Source of the DNA: Fimadaptatus sp050946055
Lineage (GTDB): Bacteria; Bacillota; Clostridia; Christensenellales; Aristaeellaceae
NCBI GenBank assembly: GCA_050946055.1
Contig: JBMNUB010000015.1
Location: 1 to 51,744, forward strand
DNA length: 51,744 bases
Direction: 5' to 3'
Shown here: positions 42,875 to 51,043 of the stretch, in pieces
Numbering within the stretch: the stretch's first letter is position 1
Layout of the letters: every line of letters begins with the position of its first letter
The notes under the pieces: generated by a model
Told to the model about the DNA's origin: nothing
What the model saw: the letters and a program-made list of their open reading frames with translations, nothing else
The model's database searches: none
Program-made: the position numbers and the translations under genes

Positions 42875-43130
42875 CGCAAGCCGTGCGGCTTGGCGGAGCA
42901 ACATGTGCATACGGCATGCGGCAGATGGAGAGTACAAGCCGGGCCGCTTGGCGGAGCAACATGTGTATACGGCATGCGGCAGATGGAGAGTACAAGCCGG
43001 GCGGCTTGGCGGAGCAACATGTGCATACGGCATGCGGCAGATAGGGCGTACAAGCCGGGCCGCTTGGCGGAGCAACATGTGCATACGGCATGCGGCAGAT
43101 GGAGAGTACAAGCCGGGCTGCCTGAAAGAG
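42875..43130. repeat. 58-bp tandem repeat array (about 4 units)
   Basis: TTGGCGGAGCAACATGTGCA recurs with TGGCGG at 42891, 42949, 43007 and 43065, an exact 58-bp period. Units share ACGGCATGCGGCAGATGGAG and ACAAGCCGGG and are nearly identical. It lies between the divergent VOC and ECF genes. Confidence 0.95.
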
Positions 43131-43400
43131 CGCCATGCGGTGTTGGAGTGGGCCGGCATGGCAGTCCGCATGCCGCCGGCATATGACCATGCGGCATGGC
43201 AATATGGCGCGGACGGGCGCGAAATATGCATCGCCGCGCGCGCGGGCTGACGCATTTCATTGCCGCAAATCGCAAAGCGCCTGCTCGCTTTATGCGTGAA
43301 CAGGGGCCTGCATAACGGTATTAAACAGCGCGCAAACCGGCAAATTTTAAGCGAAAGGTATCTCTTGATAGCATTTGAGGTAAAGAATCGGAAGAATTAC

Positions 43401-43429
43401 TTTTCAAAAATTCAGAAAAGGGCTATAAT
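43401..43429 (+). promoter_or_regulatory. promoter of the ECF-coaX-hom-cupin operon
   Basis: TTTTCA (43401-43406), a 17-bp spacer and a perfect TATAAT (43424-43429). The leader is about 100 nt and shows no riboswitch I can name. Confidence 0.75.
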
Positions 43430-43538
43430 GTGTACGCGGGCGCGCATTCGCCAAGCGCGACCTGCACTCAGGTTGACCCCTATCCCGGTACATGCCACTC
43501 GTCAGGTATCTTTAGCGAACTTGAACGGAGGAATCTTC

Positions 43539-44156
43539 ATGACTGCAAAGAGGGAACTTTCCACACATGCACAGGTGCGCAGGATGACCGTCTGCGCCAT
43601 GCTCACCGCCATAATCTGGCTGCTCACGGTATCGCCGATAGGCTTTACGCTGCCTTTCTTCGGCATATCGATGACGTTCAATCACATACCGATGATAGTC
43701 GGCACGCTCATGGAGGGGCTGGGCGTGGGCATGGTGCTGGCCGCCATGTTTGGCCTTAGCAGCATGTATACGGCGTTTGCGCGCCCCACATACTATTCGC
43801 CGCTGTTTCAGAACCCGCTGGTGTCGGTGCTGCCGCGCCTGCTTACTGCGCCTATAACGTATTTTGTATACAAGGGCGTGAAGAAGCTGTGGCCCAATAA
43901 GCCGGTGCTTGCGTGGGGCGCGGCGGCCATAGCTGGTACGCTGGCCAACACGCTGTTCACGCTCGCGGCCATGTCCATATACATAAAGGTAAATCCCGGC
44001 GCGCTGGGACTTGACCCGGCGGCTGTGGGCGGCGCGGTGGCCGTGATATGGGGGCTGTCGGTGAACAGCCCGTTCGAGTGCGTTTCGTCCGTGATAATAT
44101 CGACAGCGGTAATGGGGGCGCTGAGCCGGTATTCTCGCGGCAGGCGCGCTGCATAA
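43539..44156 (+). CDS. ECF transporter substrate-binding subunit, pantothenate-type candidate
   Basis: A 205-residue membrane protein with five or six hydrophobic helices, of the energy-coupling-factor S-component type: MTVCAMLTAIIWLLTVSPIG, then FNHIPMIVGTLMEG, as in clostridial PanT-like proteins. S components capture a vitamin and dock on a shared EcfA-EcfA'-EcfT module, which is not encoded here. The next gene is coaX, so pantothenate is the best guess for substrate, by context only. ATG 43539 follows CGGAGG (43526-43531). Confidence 0.85.
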   Translation: MTAKRELSTHAQVRRMTVCAMLTAIIWLLTVSPIGFTLPFFGISMTFNHIPMIVGTLMEGLGVGMVLAAMFGLSSMYTAFARPTYYSPLFQNPLVSVLPRLLTAPITYFVYKGVKKLWPNKPVLAWGAAAIAGTLANTLFTLAAMSIYIKVNPGALGLDPAAVGGAVAVIWGLSVNSPFECVSSVIISTAVMGALSRYSRGRRAA

Positions 44157-44181
44157 GATAACGATTGGGGAATCAGGCAAT

Positions 44182-44955
44182 ATGATACTTACGCTTGACA
44201 TTGGCAATACCAACATAAAGGCCGGCGTGTTCAACGGCAGCGAACTGGTCGATTACTGGCGCATAGCGACCGACAGGCTCAAGAGCAGCGATGAATACGG
44301 CATACTGCTGCTCAATCTGTTCGCTCATTCGGGCATTGACCCCAAGCTGGACGGAATAATCATGTCCTCGGTCGTGCCTACGATAAACTTCACCATAGAG
44401 CATATGTGCTCCAGCTACTTTAACATAACGCCCATGCAGGTGGTGCCGGGCATAAAGACCGGCATAAACCTAAAGTACGAGAACCCGCGCGAGCTGGGCA
44501 GCGACCGAATAGTCAACGCTGTGGCCGCGTATGAGCTGTACGGCGGGCCTTGCATATTCATAGACTTCGGCACGGCGACCACGTTTGGCGTGGTATCGGC
44601 GCGCGGCGAGTTCCTGGGCGGTGCGATATGCCCCGGCATAAAGCTGGCCAGCGAAGCGCTGACCGAGCGCACCAGCCGCCTGCCCAAGATTGAGCTGGTC
44701 AAGCCCGAAAGCGTGATAGGGCGCAACACCGTGTCCAACATGCAGTCGGGTCTGGTATACGGCTTCATAGGTCAGGTGACATATCTCATAGAGCGCATGA
44801 AGCAGGAACTGGGCGCGCCCGATGCCACGGTAATAGCCACCGGCGGCATGTCGCGCCTTATAGCTTCCGGCACGGACGCGATAGACGAGATAGACGGCCT
44901 GCTCACGCTCAAGGGACTGCGGATAATATACGAGCGCAATCAGGCGCACGCATGA
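44182..44955 (+). CDS. coaX: type III pantothenate kinase
   Basis: A 257-residue enzyme catalysing the first step of coenzyme A synthesis, ATP-dependent phosphorylation of pantothenate. ASKHA-fold motifs: LTLDIGNTNIKAGVF (D6, phosphate loop), ENPRELGSDRIVNAVAA (pantothenate and monovalent cation site), FIDFGTATTF, and GGAICPGIKL. This form is insensitive to CoA feedback. It is 25 bp after the ECF subunit gene and about 60 bp before hom. Confidence 0.97.
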   Translation: MILTLDIGNTNIKAGVFNGSELVDYWRIATDRLKSSDEYGILLLNLFAHSGIDPKLDGIIMSSVVPTINFTIEHMCSSYFNITPMQVVPGIKTGINLKYENPRELGSDRIVNAVAAYELYGGPCIFIDFGTATTFGVVSARGEFLGGAICPGIKLASEALTERTSRLPKIELVKPESVIGRNTVSNMQSGLVYGFIGQVTYLIERMKQELGAPDATVIATGGMSRLIASGTDAIDEIDGLLTLKGLRIIYERNQAHA

Positions 44956-45016
44956 GCGGCCTGATAAGACGCATACTTACAAGCTGCGCCATGTGCGGCT
45001 AGAGAGAAGGAAAGAT

Positions 45017-46312
45017 ATGGGCGATACGCATGAGGTGGTAATAGGCTTTCTGGGCTGCGGCAATATAGGCGGCGGCGTATGGCGGCTGATAAACGAGATG
45101 GGTCAGGCGATAGAACATCGCGAGCGCGTGCGCTTTCGCGTAAAGCGCATGCTGGTGCGCGACACATCTAAGCCGCGCGCTGGCGTTCCTGCGGAGCTGC
45201 TCACCAGCAACCCCGACGATATATTGTGCGATCCGGAGATAAAGATAGTCGCCGAGTTCATGGGCGGCGCAGAGCCCGCGGCTACATACATGGAGCGCGC
45301 GCTCAAGGCCGGCAAGACCGTGGTCACCGCCAACAAGATGGCGCTGGCGCTCAACTGGTCGCGGCTGCAGTCGGCGGCGGCGGACAGCGGCGCCGGGCTG
45401 TTCTATGAGGCTAGCGTAGGCGGCGGCATACCGATAATCCGCACCATACAGACTTCGCTACAGGCCAACCGCTTCAGCCGCGTTGTGGGCATAATAAACG
45501 GCACCACCAATTACATACTCACCGAGATGACCGGCAAGGGCATGGAATACGAGCAGGCCCTTGCGCAGGCGCAGCGTCTGGGACTGGCCGAGCCCGATCC
45601 CACCTCCGACGTGAGCGGGCAGGATGCGGCATACAAGCTGTCCATACTGTCCACACTGGCCTTCCATGCGCGCATACCGTTTGACCGCATATACTGCGAG
45701 GGCATAACCAAAGTGGGCGCGGAGGACATAGAGTTTGGCCGCAGGATGGGCTATACGGTAAAGCTTTTGGCCATAGCTAAGCGCGTTGGGCAGACGGTCG
45801 AGGCGCGCGTGCATCCGGCGTTCATACCGTCTGGACATCCGCTGGCCTCGGTGGGCGGCTCGTACAACGCCGTGTTCCTGACCGGCAACGCTGTGGATGA
45901 CCTGATGCTGTATGGCAGGGGCGCGGGCGACATGCCCACGGCAAGCGCCATAGTGTCCGACCTCATAAACGCGGGCAAGGCGCACAGCTTTGAGCAGCCC
46001 ACGTTCCTCAACCGCCCTATACCGCCCGACGATCTGGTGATAGATGACGACTTCCGCTCGCGCTTCTATGTGCGCATGAGCGTGGCCGATCGCGTGGGCG
46101 TGCTGGAGGCGTTGGCGGGCGCATTTGCGCGGCAGAATGTATCCATAGCGTCCATGGGTCAGACTGCGCATGGGCCGGGGCGGGTGCCGCTGACCGTGAC
46201 CACGCACGCCACATGTGAATCGGCGATGCGCGCGGCGCTGGAGAGCATACCCGAGGATATCGCTATAGTGCGCAGCGTAATAAGAATAGAGGAATTGGGG
46301 GAAGAAGCATGA
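45017..46312 (+). CDS. hom: homoserine dehydrogenase
   Basis: A 431-residue NAD(P)H-dependent enzyme that reduces aspartate semialdehyde to homoserine for threonine and methionine. NAD loop GFLGCGNIGGGVW (10-22), substrate motif GGGIPIIRTIQ, INGTTNYILTEM, and the catalytic block EPDPTSDVSGQDAAYKL are clear. A C-terminal ACT domain (about 350-425; VGVLEALAGAFARQNVSIAS) suggests allosteric control by threonine. ATG 45017 follows GAGAAGGAAAG. It overlaps the cupin gene by 4 bp. Confidence 0.96.
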   Translation: MGDTHEVVIGFLGCGNIGGGVWRLINEMGQAIEHRERVRFRVKRMLVRDTSKPRAGVPAELLTSNPDDILCDPEIKIVAEFMGGAEPAATYMERALKAGKTVVTANKMALALNWSRLQSAAADSGAGLFYEASVGGGIPIIRTIQTSLQANRFSRVVGIINGTTNYILTEMTGKGMEYEQALAQAQRLGLAEPDPTSDVSGQDAAYKLSILSTLAFHARIPFDRIYCEGITKVGAEDIEFGRRMGYTVKLLAIAKRVGQTVEARVHPAFIPSGHPLASVGGSYNAVFLTGNAVDDLMLYGRGAGDMPTASAIVSDLINAGKAHSFEQPTFLNRPIPPDDLVIDDDFRSRFYVRMSVADRVGVLEALAGAFARQNVSIASMGQTAHGPGRVPLTVTTHATCESAMRAALESIPEDIAIVRSVIRIEELGEEA

Positions 46313-46650
46313 TAACCAGAAAAGCACAGCAGACTACGGACATACGCGAGAACATGCGCGGCGGTGAAAAGCAGGTTGAGATACGCAACCTCAGCGCCGA
46401 ACTGCCCGAAAAGGCGCGCCTGTTTGGCAAGCTGCGCCTGATACCGGGCGCGTCGATAGGCTATCACGTGCATGAGGGCGAGACCGAGCTGTTCTACTTC
46501 CTGACCGGCAAGGGTCGCGTGCGCGATGGCGAGGAGTGGTTCGATGTCGAGGCGGGCGATGTGCTGTCCACCGGCAACGGCAATGGCCACGCCGTAGAGA
46601 ACACCGGCGATGCCGATCTTGAGATGATTGCGGTCATAGTAAAGGACTGA
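46309..46650 (+). CDS. single-domain cupin protein
   Basis: A 113-residue one-domain cupin. First motif GYHVHEGETELFYFLTGKG (H53, H55, E60) and second motif with H94 (GDVLSTGNGNGHAVENTG) give the usual metal site. Such proteins can be isomerases, dioxygenases or sensors; function unknown. Its ATG lies in the hom stop (ATGA), so it is translated with hom. A terminator follows at 46676. Confidence 0.9.
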   Translation: MITRKAQQTTDIRENMRGGEKQVEIRNLSAELPEKARLFGKLRLIPGASIGYHVHEGETELFYFLTGKGRVRDGEEWFDVEAGDVLSTGNGNGHAVENTGDADLEMIAVIVKD

Positions 46651-46675
46651 CGGCTGTTTTAGCGGCGATGCACAC

Positions 46676-46713
46676 AATCCGCTCCCGACAGATATGTGGG
46701 GAGCGGATTTCTT
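46676..46713 (+). terminator. terminator of the coaX-hom-cupin operon
   Basis: AATCCGCTCCC (46676-46686) pairs exactly with GGGAGCGGATT (46699-46709), followed by TCTT. Confidence 0.78.
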
Positions 46714-46769
46714 GATGTTGGGAGCGGGTGTGGATGATTGGGCGCGATGTGAGAGTGTGCAAGGCTGCA

Positions 46770-47230
46770 CCGTAGCCAAACCTTGCCTTCCCTGAAAGAG
46801 AAGGTGGCGAGTGAGCGCCGGAGGGGTTTCCTCCGAACACAGTATGGCTGATTTAGGATGAACGGGCGCTGGCTTGGTACACGCGAGGGTGACTTCATCG
46901 CGGCGGGGCTAACCAGCCAACCACGTGGCAGCGCTGCTTTCGGGGGAGACGAGAGGGGTTTCCTCCGAACACAGTATGGCTGATTTAGGATGAACGGGCG
47001 CTGGCTTGGCACACGGATGGCAGCGCACATCGCGGTGGGGCTAACCCATCGGCCAACCGCGTGGCAGCGCCGCTTTCGGGGGAGACGAGAGGGGTTTCCT
47101 CCGAACACAGTATGGCTGATTTAGGATGAACGGGCGCTGGCTTGGTACACGGATGGCAGCGCACATCGCGGCGGGATTAATCCCTCAGTCGCTCACGCGA
47201 CAGCTCCACTTTCAGGGTAGCCGGGGAGGT
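46770..47230. repeat. family B-related compound repeat with 132-136-bp internal units
   Basis: The left end (CGTAGCC, CCTTCCCTGAAAGAGAAGG, GGTGGCGAGTGAGCGCCGGA) and right end (CTCACGCGACAGCTCCACTT, TTTCAGGGTAGCCGGGGAGG) match the two ends of the family B elements at 20274 and 20521. Between them GAGGGGTTTCCTCCGAACAC is repeated at 46821, 46953 and 47089 with GGCTGATTTAGGATGAACGG in each unit. It is thus a family B relative expanded by internal tandem duplication. Confidence 0.8.
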
Positions 47231-47366
47231 TGACGCTTGGTTAGCTGTGGATGGCTTTTGCTTTGGGTGAGCTAAGACCACTGTTGTCTTCCTCAACCTA
47301 TGCGAAGCGCAATACACTCCGGCTTGACATCGCGCATAATGCTGTGCTATCGTTTTGGAAGATGAG

Positions 47367-48434
47367 CTATTCGCACAGAGCCGAAAGCGATGCGCCGTAT
47401 TGGCTGAGCAGCAGATAGATGACTCCGTCGTAGTCGCCATGGCCGCTCCTGCGGGCGAACATATCGCGCGCATTGGACGATGCGGGCAGGGCGTGGTCGG
47501 GCGTGAGCGCGTCCAGCCGGGCGTTCTTGCCGCGCACGGGCATGCCAAGCGCATTCAGGTCGTGCAGCGTCTGATGGCTTGCCTGTGCGTACGCCTGCTC
47601 AAAGCGCGCTTCGTCCAGCTCGCGCAGCGTCATGAGCGCATAGCGCAGCGCACTGAGCGCGCTTGCGCGGCTGAGTACGGCATCGCCGCTGCTTAGCCCC
47701 ACGCGCAGCGCAAGCAGATTGGCTTCGTCCTCGTGGACCACGCCCGAGGCGTGCGCCAGCTCGTGCAGCAGGGTGAAGGGCAGTATGCAGTCCGGCTCGC
47801 GCGGGTCGTATATGGTCTCGCCGGTGAAGGGTATGAACATGCCAGCCGCGCGCAGGTGAGACATCCATTCAGGCCAGCGCGCGGGTTTGGGCGCGGCAAT
47901 ATCGCCCATGCCAGCGCGCGAATACGCGGCGGCGGCGCGCCGGGGCAGCTGCGCGCGGGCTTCGGCTGACAGGGCTTGACTGTAATCATTGATGCTCCGT
48001 GCGGATTCGTCCGTGCTAGCGCGCTCGGTCAGCGCCGATATCAGCGCTTCCAACTGCGATATGTCGTATGCGCGGCTGTATGCCGACTGCACAGCGGCAT
48101 CCTGCGGCAGATATGCCGGCCATATGAGCGAAAATGCACTGATTGATATAAGCGCAAAGCACATAAACCCTGATGCAAAGCGCATTATCGGCACTGTGCT
48201 GTGCCTGCGTGCGGCTCTGTATACCGCGCGCAGTGCCAAAGCCGATGCGCATATGACCATCAGGAGCGCAAGCGGTTCGGCGACGGTATGCGGGGCGCGC
48301 GCGCTCATGTGACCCAGAGTGGCGTAGATTCGCCTAAGCATAAGCATGTGCATACGCGCGGCGGGCGCGCACAGCGTCAGCAGCAGCGCATATGCGGCGA
48401 TTGATATTGTGCATATGAGCGTTCTTCGGCGCAT
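47367..48434 (-). CDS. DUF3810-like membrane zinc metalloprotease
   Basis: 355 residues: three N-terminal transmembrane helices (about 5-24, 53-73, 87-108), then a soluble region with the zinc-peptidase motif LLHELAHASG (HELAH 224-228) followed by HEDEANLLA, the combination seen in the DUF3810 family. Function of the family is unknown; membrane-linked proteolysis is an inference from HEXXH. ATG 48434 follows AGGAGG with a 7-nt gap. No terminator was recognised after the stop; family B-related repeats begin about 140 bp on. Confidence 0.82.
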   Translation of the reverse strand: MRRRTLICTISIAAYALLLTLCAPAARMHMLMLRRIYATLGHMSARAPHTVAEPLALLMVICASALALRAVYRAARRHSTVPIMRFASGFMCFALISISAFSLIWPAYLPQDAAVQSAYSRAYDISQLEALISALTERASTDESARSINDYSQALSAEARAQLPRRAAAAYSRAGMGDIAAPKPARWPEWMSHLRAAGMFIPFTGETIYDPREPDCILPFTLLHELAHASGVVHEDEANLLALRVGLSSGDAVLSRASALSALRYALMTLRELDEARFEQAYAQASHQTLHDLNALGMPVRGKNARLDALTPDHALPASSNARDMFARRSGHGDYDGVIYLLLSQYGASLSALCE

Positions 48435-48540
48435 GAAAAGACCTCCTGCGGGGGCGTTGCTTCAATATATAGTATATGATACGGCTATGCGCGCGGAGAT
48501 GCAAAGACAATGAATGGAAGCACAGGAAATGGAGGGCAAT

Positions 48541-49341
48541 ATGAGGTATGGCATATCGTCCAGCGCGCTGTTTGGCTGCATGGAGACCGACCAGGCGCTG
48601 GCATATCTGAGAGACAGCGGCATATGCGAGTGCGCGGAGGTGTTCTTTCAATGCCCGGACGAGTACAGCGGGCAGTATCGCAAGGCCGTTTTCGAGGCGG
48701 CGCGCGGGCTGGACATAGTGTCCATGCACATGCTCAGCTCGTCGTTTGAGGGCATGCTGTTTTCAAATAGCAGCCACGGCCGCGAGTACGCGCTGCGCGA
48801 GACTGCGGATGCCATACGCGCCGGGCATGAGCTGGGCGCGCAGAGGTATGTGTTCCATGGGCGCAATAGGCTGATGTCGGCCAAGAACGGCATAGTGCCG
48901 CTGGCCAATGCCCAGAGCGTGTCGCGCGCCATAAGGCCGGTCATGGAGGAGCTTGACCTTCATGGCATGAAGCTGGCGCTGGAAAACGTGTACTGGTCGG
49001 AGTTCTCCTGCCCAGAGTTCGGGGCGCAGATAGCGGAACTGCTGCCTGATATAACCTTCACGCTGGACACCAAGCAGGCCGCGCGCTCGGGATATGACTA
49101 TCACCCCTACATGGAGGCGATGGGCGAGCGGCTGGAGCATGTGCATGTGTACGACTTTGACGAGGGCGGGAATGTGTGTCTGCCCGGCAGGGGCAGGTTC
49201 GACTTTGCGCGCTTTGGCGATGAGTTGCGCGAGCGCGGCTATGAGGGCGCAGTGATAATCGAAGCATATCCCTACATGTACAAAGAGCCGCAGGAGCTTT
49301 TCGAGGCGCTGGAGTTCCTGAAGCGCAAAATGGGCAGATGA
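48541..49341 (+). CDS. sugar phosphate isomerase/epimerase-like TIM-barrel protein
   Basis: A 266-residue xylose-isomerase-like barrel. Metal-site segments visible: LDIVSMHMLSSSFEG, KLALENVYWSEF, FTLDTKQAARSGYD, HVHVYDFDEGG, and VIIEAYPYMY. Only distantly similar to the member at 19216. ATG 48541 follows GGAGGG, with the gene flanked by its own terminator. Substrate unknown; it diverges from the DUF3810-like gene with about 105 bp between. Confidence 0.87.
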   Translation: MRYGISSSALFGCMETDQALAYLRDSGICECAEVFFQCPDEYSGQYRKAVFEAARGLDIVSMHMLSSSFEGMLFSNSSHGREYALRETADAIRAGHELGAQRYVFHGRNRLMSAKNGIVPLANAQSVSRAIRPVMEELDLHGMKLALENVYWSEFSCPEFGAQIAELLPDITFTLDTKQAARSGYDYHPYMEAMGERLEHVHVYDFDEGGNVCLPGRGRFDFARFGDELRERGYEGAVIIEAYPYMYKEPQELFEALEFLKRKMGR

Positions 49342-49349
49342 GACATAGC

Positions 49350-49397
49350 GAAAAGCATCACTCGCCACGCAGTATCGCGCGACGGGGGATGCTTTTC
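49350..49397 (+). terminator. terminator of the second isomerase-like gene
   Basis: GAAAAGCATC (49350-49359) pairs exactly with GATGCTTTTC (49388-49397) around a GC-rich loop; the T run is inside the descending arm. It lies 9 nt after the stop. Confidence 0.72.
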
Positions 49398-49627
49398 ACT
49401 TGGGTGGCCAGCCTACGCGCGGATATGCCCGCTCGTCATGGCAGTCCCTGCCTATAAGCAAAGGGTTGCAGCCGGTGCGCGGGCATGGATGCACATACAT
49501 TTGGCCGTGCCATCGAATGCTGAAGTTCGCTGCTGCCTCGGCCGCATATGGTGAATCGTGCCTGAGCGGCAGAGCGTGCGCGAACGATAAATGCCGCAGC
49601 AGATGATATACCGGCCTGAGCTGCCGG

Positions 49628-50224
49628 TCAGCGCGCGGACTGCGCGTCCAGCTCAAGCTCCACCCAGCCGCGCGGGTATGAGCAGAGCGGACATGCGTCC
49701 CATGGCTCGGTGCCGGTCATCTCGAAGCCGCAGTTGGCGCACTTCCATATGACCGGCTTGTCGCGCTTATACAGCGTGCCGGAGTCAAGGCGCTGGCTCA
49801 GCCCGGTGAACACGGCATCGTGGCCGCGCTCTACGGAAGCTATCATGTTGAACAGCTGCGCTATGCGGTCAAAGCCCTCGTCTGCGGCGATGCGGGCAAA
49901 GTCGGGGTATATGCGTGAAAACTCGGCGTTTTCGCCCGCCGCAGCAAAGCGCATGTTCTGCGCGGTCGTGCCTATCTCGTAGGGATAGCCCGCGTCTATG
50001 TCGAGGTTGGGGAACTGCCGCGCCGCGTCTTTGGTGATATGCTCAAAGAACTCGCGTGCGTGCGCGAACTCGTTGGCGGCAATCTCCTCGACCTTGCGCG
50101 CCAGCGTCTCCAGCCCCTCGCTGCGCGCCTGTTCGGCGTATATAAGGTATCGATTGCGCGCCTGCGATTCGCCTGCAAAAGCGCGCGCTAGGTTGATGAG
50201 CGTGCGGGAACCATTCATGTCCAT
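49628..50224 (-). CDS. rubrerythrin
   Basis: A 198-residue non-haem iron peroxidase that detoxifies hydrogen peroxide in anaerobes. The ferritin-like four-helix domain holds the diiron ligands E19, E52, H55 (ANEFAHA), E98, E101, E132 and H135 (ASVERGHD). The C-terminal rubredoxin-like domain has C162/C165 (KCANCG) and C178/C181 (ACPLCSYP). Its presence supports an anaerobic lifestyle. ATG 50224 and ATG 50218 are both possible; I take the longer. No stronger site exists further upstream. Confidence 0.95.
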   Translation of the reverse strand: MDMNGSRTLINLARAFAGESQARNRYLIYAEQARSEGLETLARKVEEIAANEFAHAREFFEHITKDAARQFPNLDIDAGYPYEIGTTAQNMRFAAAGENAEFSRIYPDFARIAADEGFDRIAQLFNMIASVERGHDAVFTGLSQRLDSGTLYKRDKPVIWKCANCGFEMTGTEPWDACPLCSYPRGWVELELDAQSAR

Positions 50225-50530
50225 TTTGTGCGCCTGCCTTTCATAGATATCGGGCATATTATGCGCATATGCGCGGGCGCTTATTCGCGCGGTACAGCGG
50301 GGTTTGAGCGCGGGCGGATGAGCTTGCGGGCGCGAACGCAGGGCTATGTCCAGTGCTACCGCATATCCTGCCGGTATAAGGAACTGACGGCGCGAGCTGG
50401 CGCGGCCTGAGTGAAGCCGGAACGCAGGGCCGGGTTTGGCGCGAACGGCACATCTTTTGATGCGCATGATGGTAAATGCGAAGCCGCCTTTTGCGCACGT
50501 CATAGGCACGGGCAAAAAGCGGCAGAAGGG
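50225..50530. other. gene-free stretch between rubrerythrin and rpsT
   Basis: About 305 bp. The rubrerythrin promoter should be here on the minus strand, but no box pair with proper spacing stands out. Confidence 0.4.
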
Positions 50531-50564
50531 CAAACAAAAAACGCCTTTCACAACTGAAGGCGTT
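50531..50564 (-). terminator. terminator of rpsT
   Basis: On the minus strand AACGCCTT (50557-50564) pairs with AAGGCGTT (50540-50547), followed by TTTTTGTTTG. It lies about 20 nt after the rpsT stop. Confidence 0.88.
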
Positions 50565-50585
50565 TGATGGCAATATTGCGGGGGA

Positions 50586-50846
50586 TTATTGAGCGGCCTT
50601 AGCCAGGCGCTTGGCCAGGCGAGCCTTCTTGCGGTTAGCTGCGTTCTTATGAATGACGCCCTTGCTGACCGCCCTGTCTATGGCGCTGGCGGTAACGCTC
50701 AGCATAGCGGCATCAGCCTTACCCTCTATCACGCCGTTTTCGAACTTCTTAACGACGCTACGCATAGCGGTCTTAGCGACGCGGTTGTGCATGTTCTTTA
50801 CCTTGGTAACCTTAACGCGCTTGATGGCGGACTTAATCTGCGGCAA
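50586..50846 (-). CDS. rpsT: 30S ribosomal protein S20
   Basis: An 86-residue basic helical protein binding 16S rRNA. The family pattern is clear: IKSAIKRVKVTKVKNMHNR, then a long helix with AMRSVVKKFE, and the C-terminal IHKNAANRKKARLAKRL. Start codon TTG 50846, 9 nt after GGGAGG; a TTG start is common for rpsT in several lineages and may limit its own translation. It has a vegetative promoter (50885) and a terminator (50531), so it is monocistronic. Confidence 0.97.
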   Translation of the reverse strand: MPQIKSAIKRVKVTKVKNMHNRVAKTAMRSVVKKFENGVIEGKADAAMLSVTASAIDRAVSKGVIHKNAANRKKARLAKRLAKAAQ

Positions 50847-50884
50847 ATCAATTCACCTCCCAGCCTGTCAAATCAACATGAACT

Positions 50885-50913
50885 ATTGTACCACGTTTCG
50901 GCAGCGATTGCAA
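50885..50913 (-). promoter_or_regulatory. vegetative promoter of rpsT
   Basis: On the minus strand TTGCAA (50908-50913), a 17-bp spacer and TACAAT (50885-50890), giving a leader of about 30 nt. Confidence 0.85.
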
Positions 50914-51043
50914 TAGCAAAAATCGCATTTTGCCGGTGGAGTTTTTATTAAGCAAACGTGATGCTCACGTTGCCGGGCGAAATTGCGCGCCCGAAAGCGG
51001 CGCAAGAGGGCGAACATTCGCTCAGAGTTTCGGCGCGCATGCC

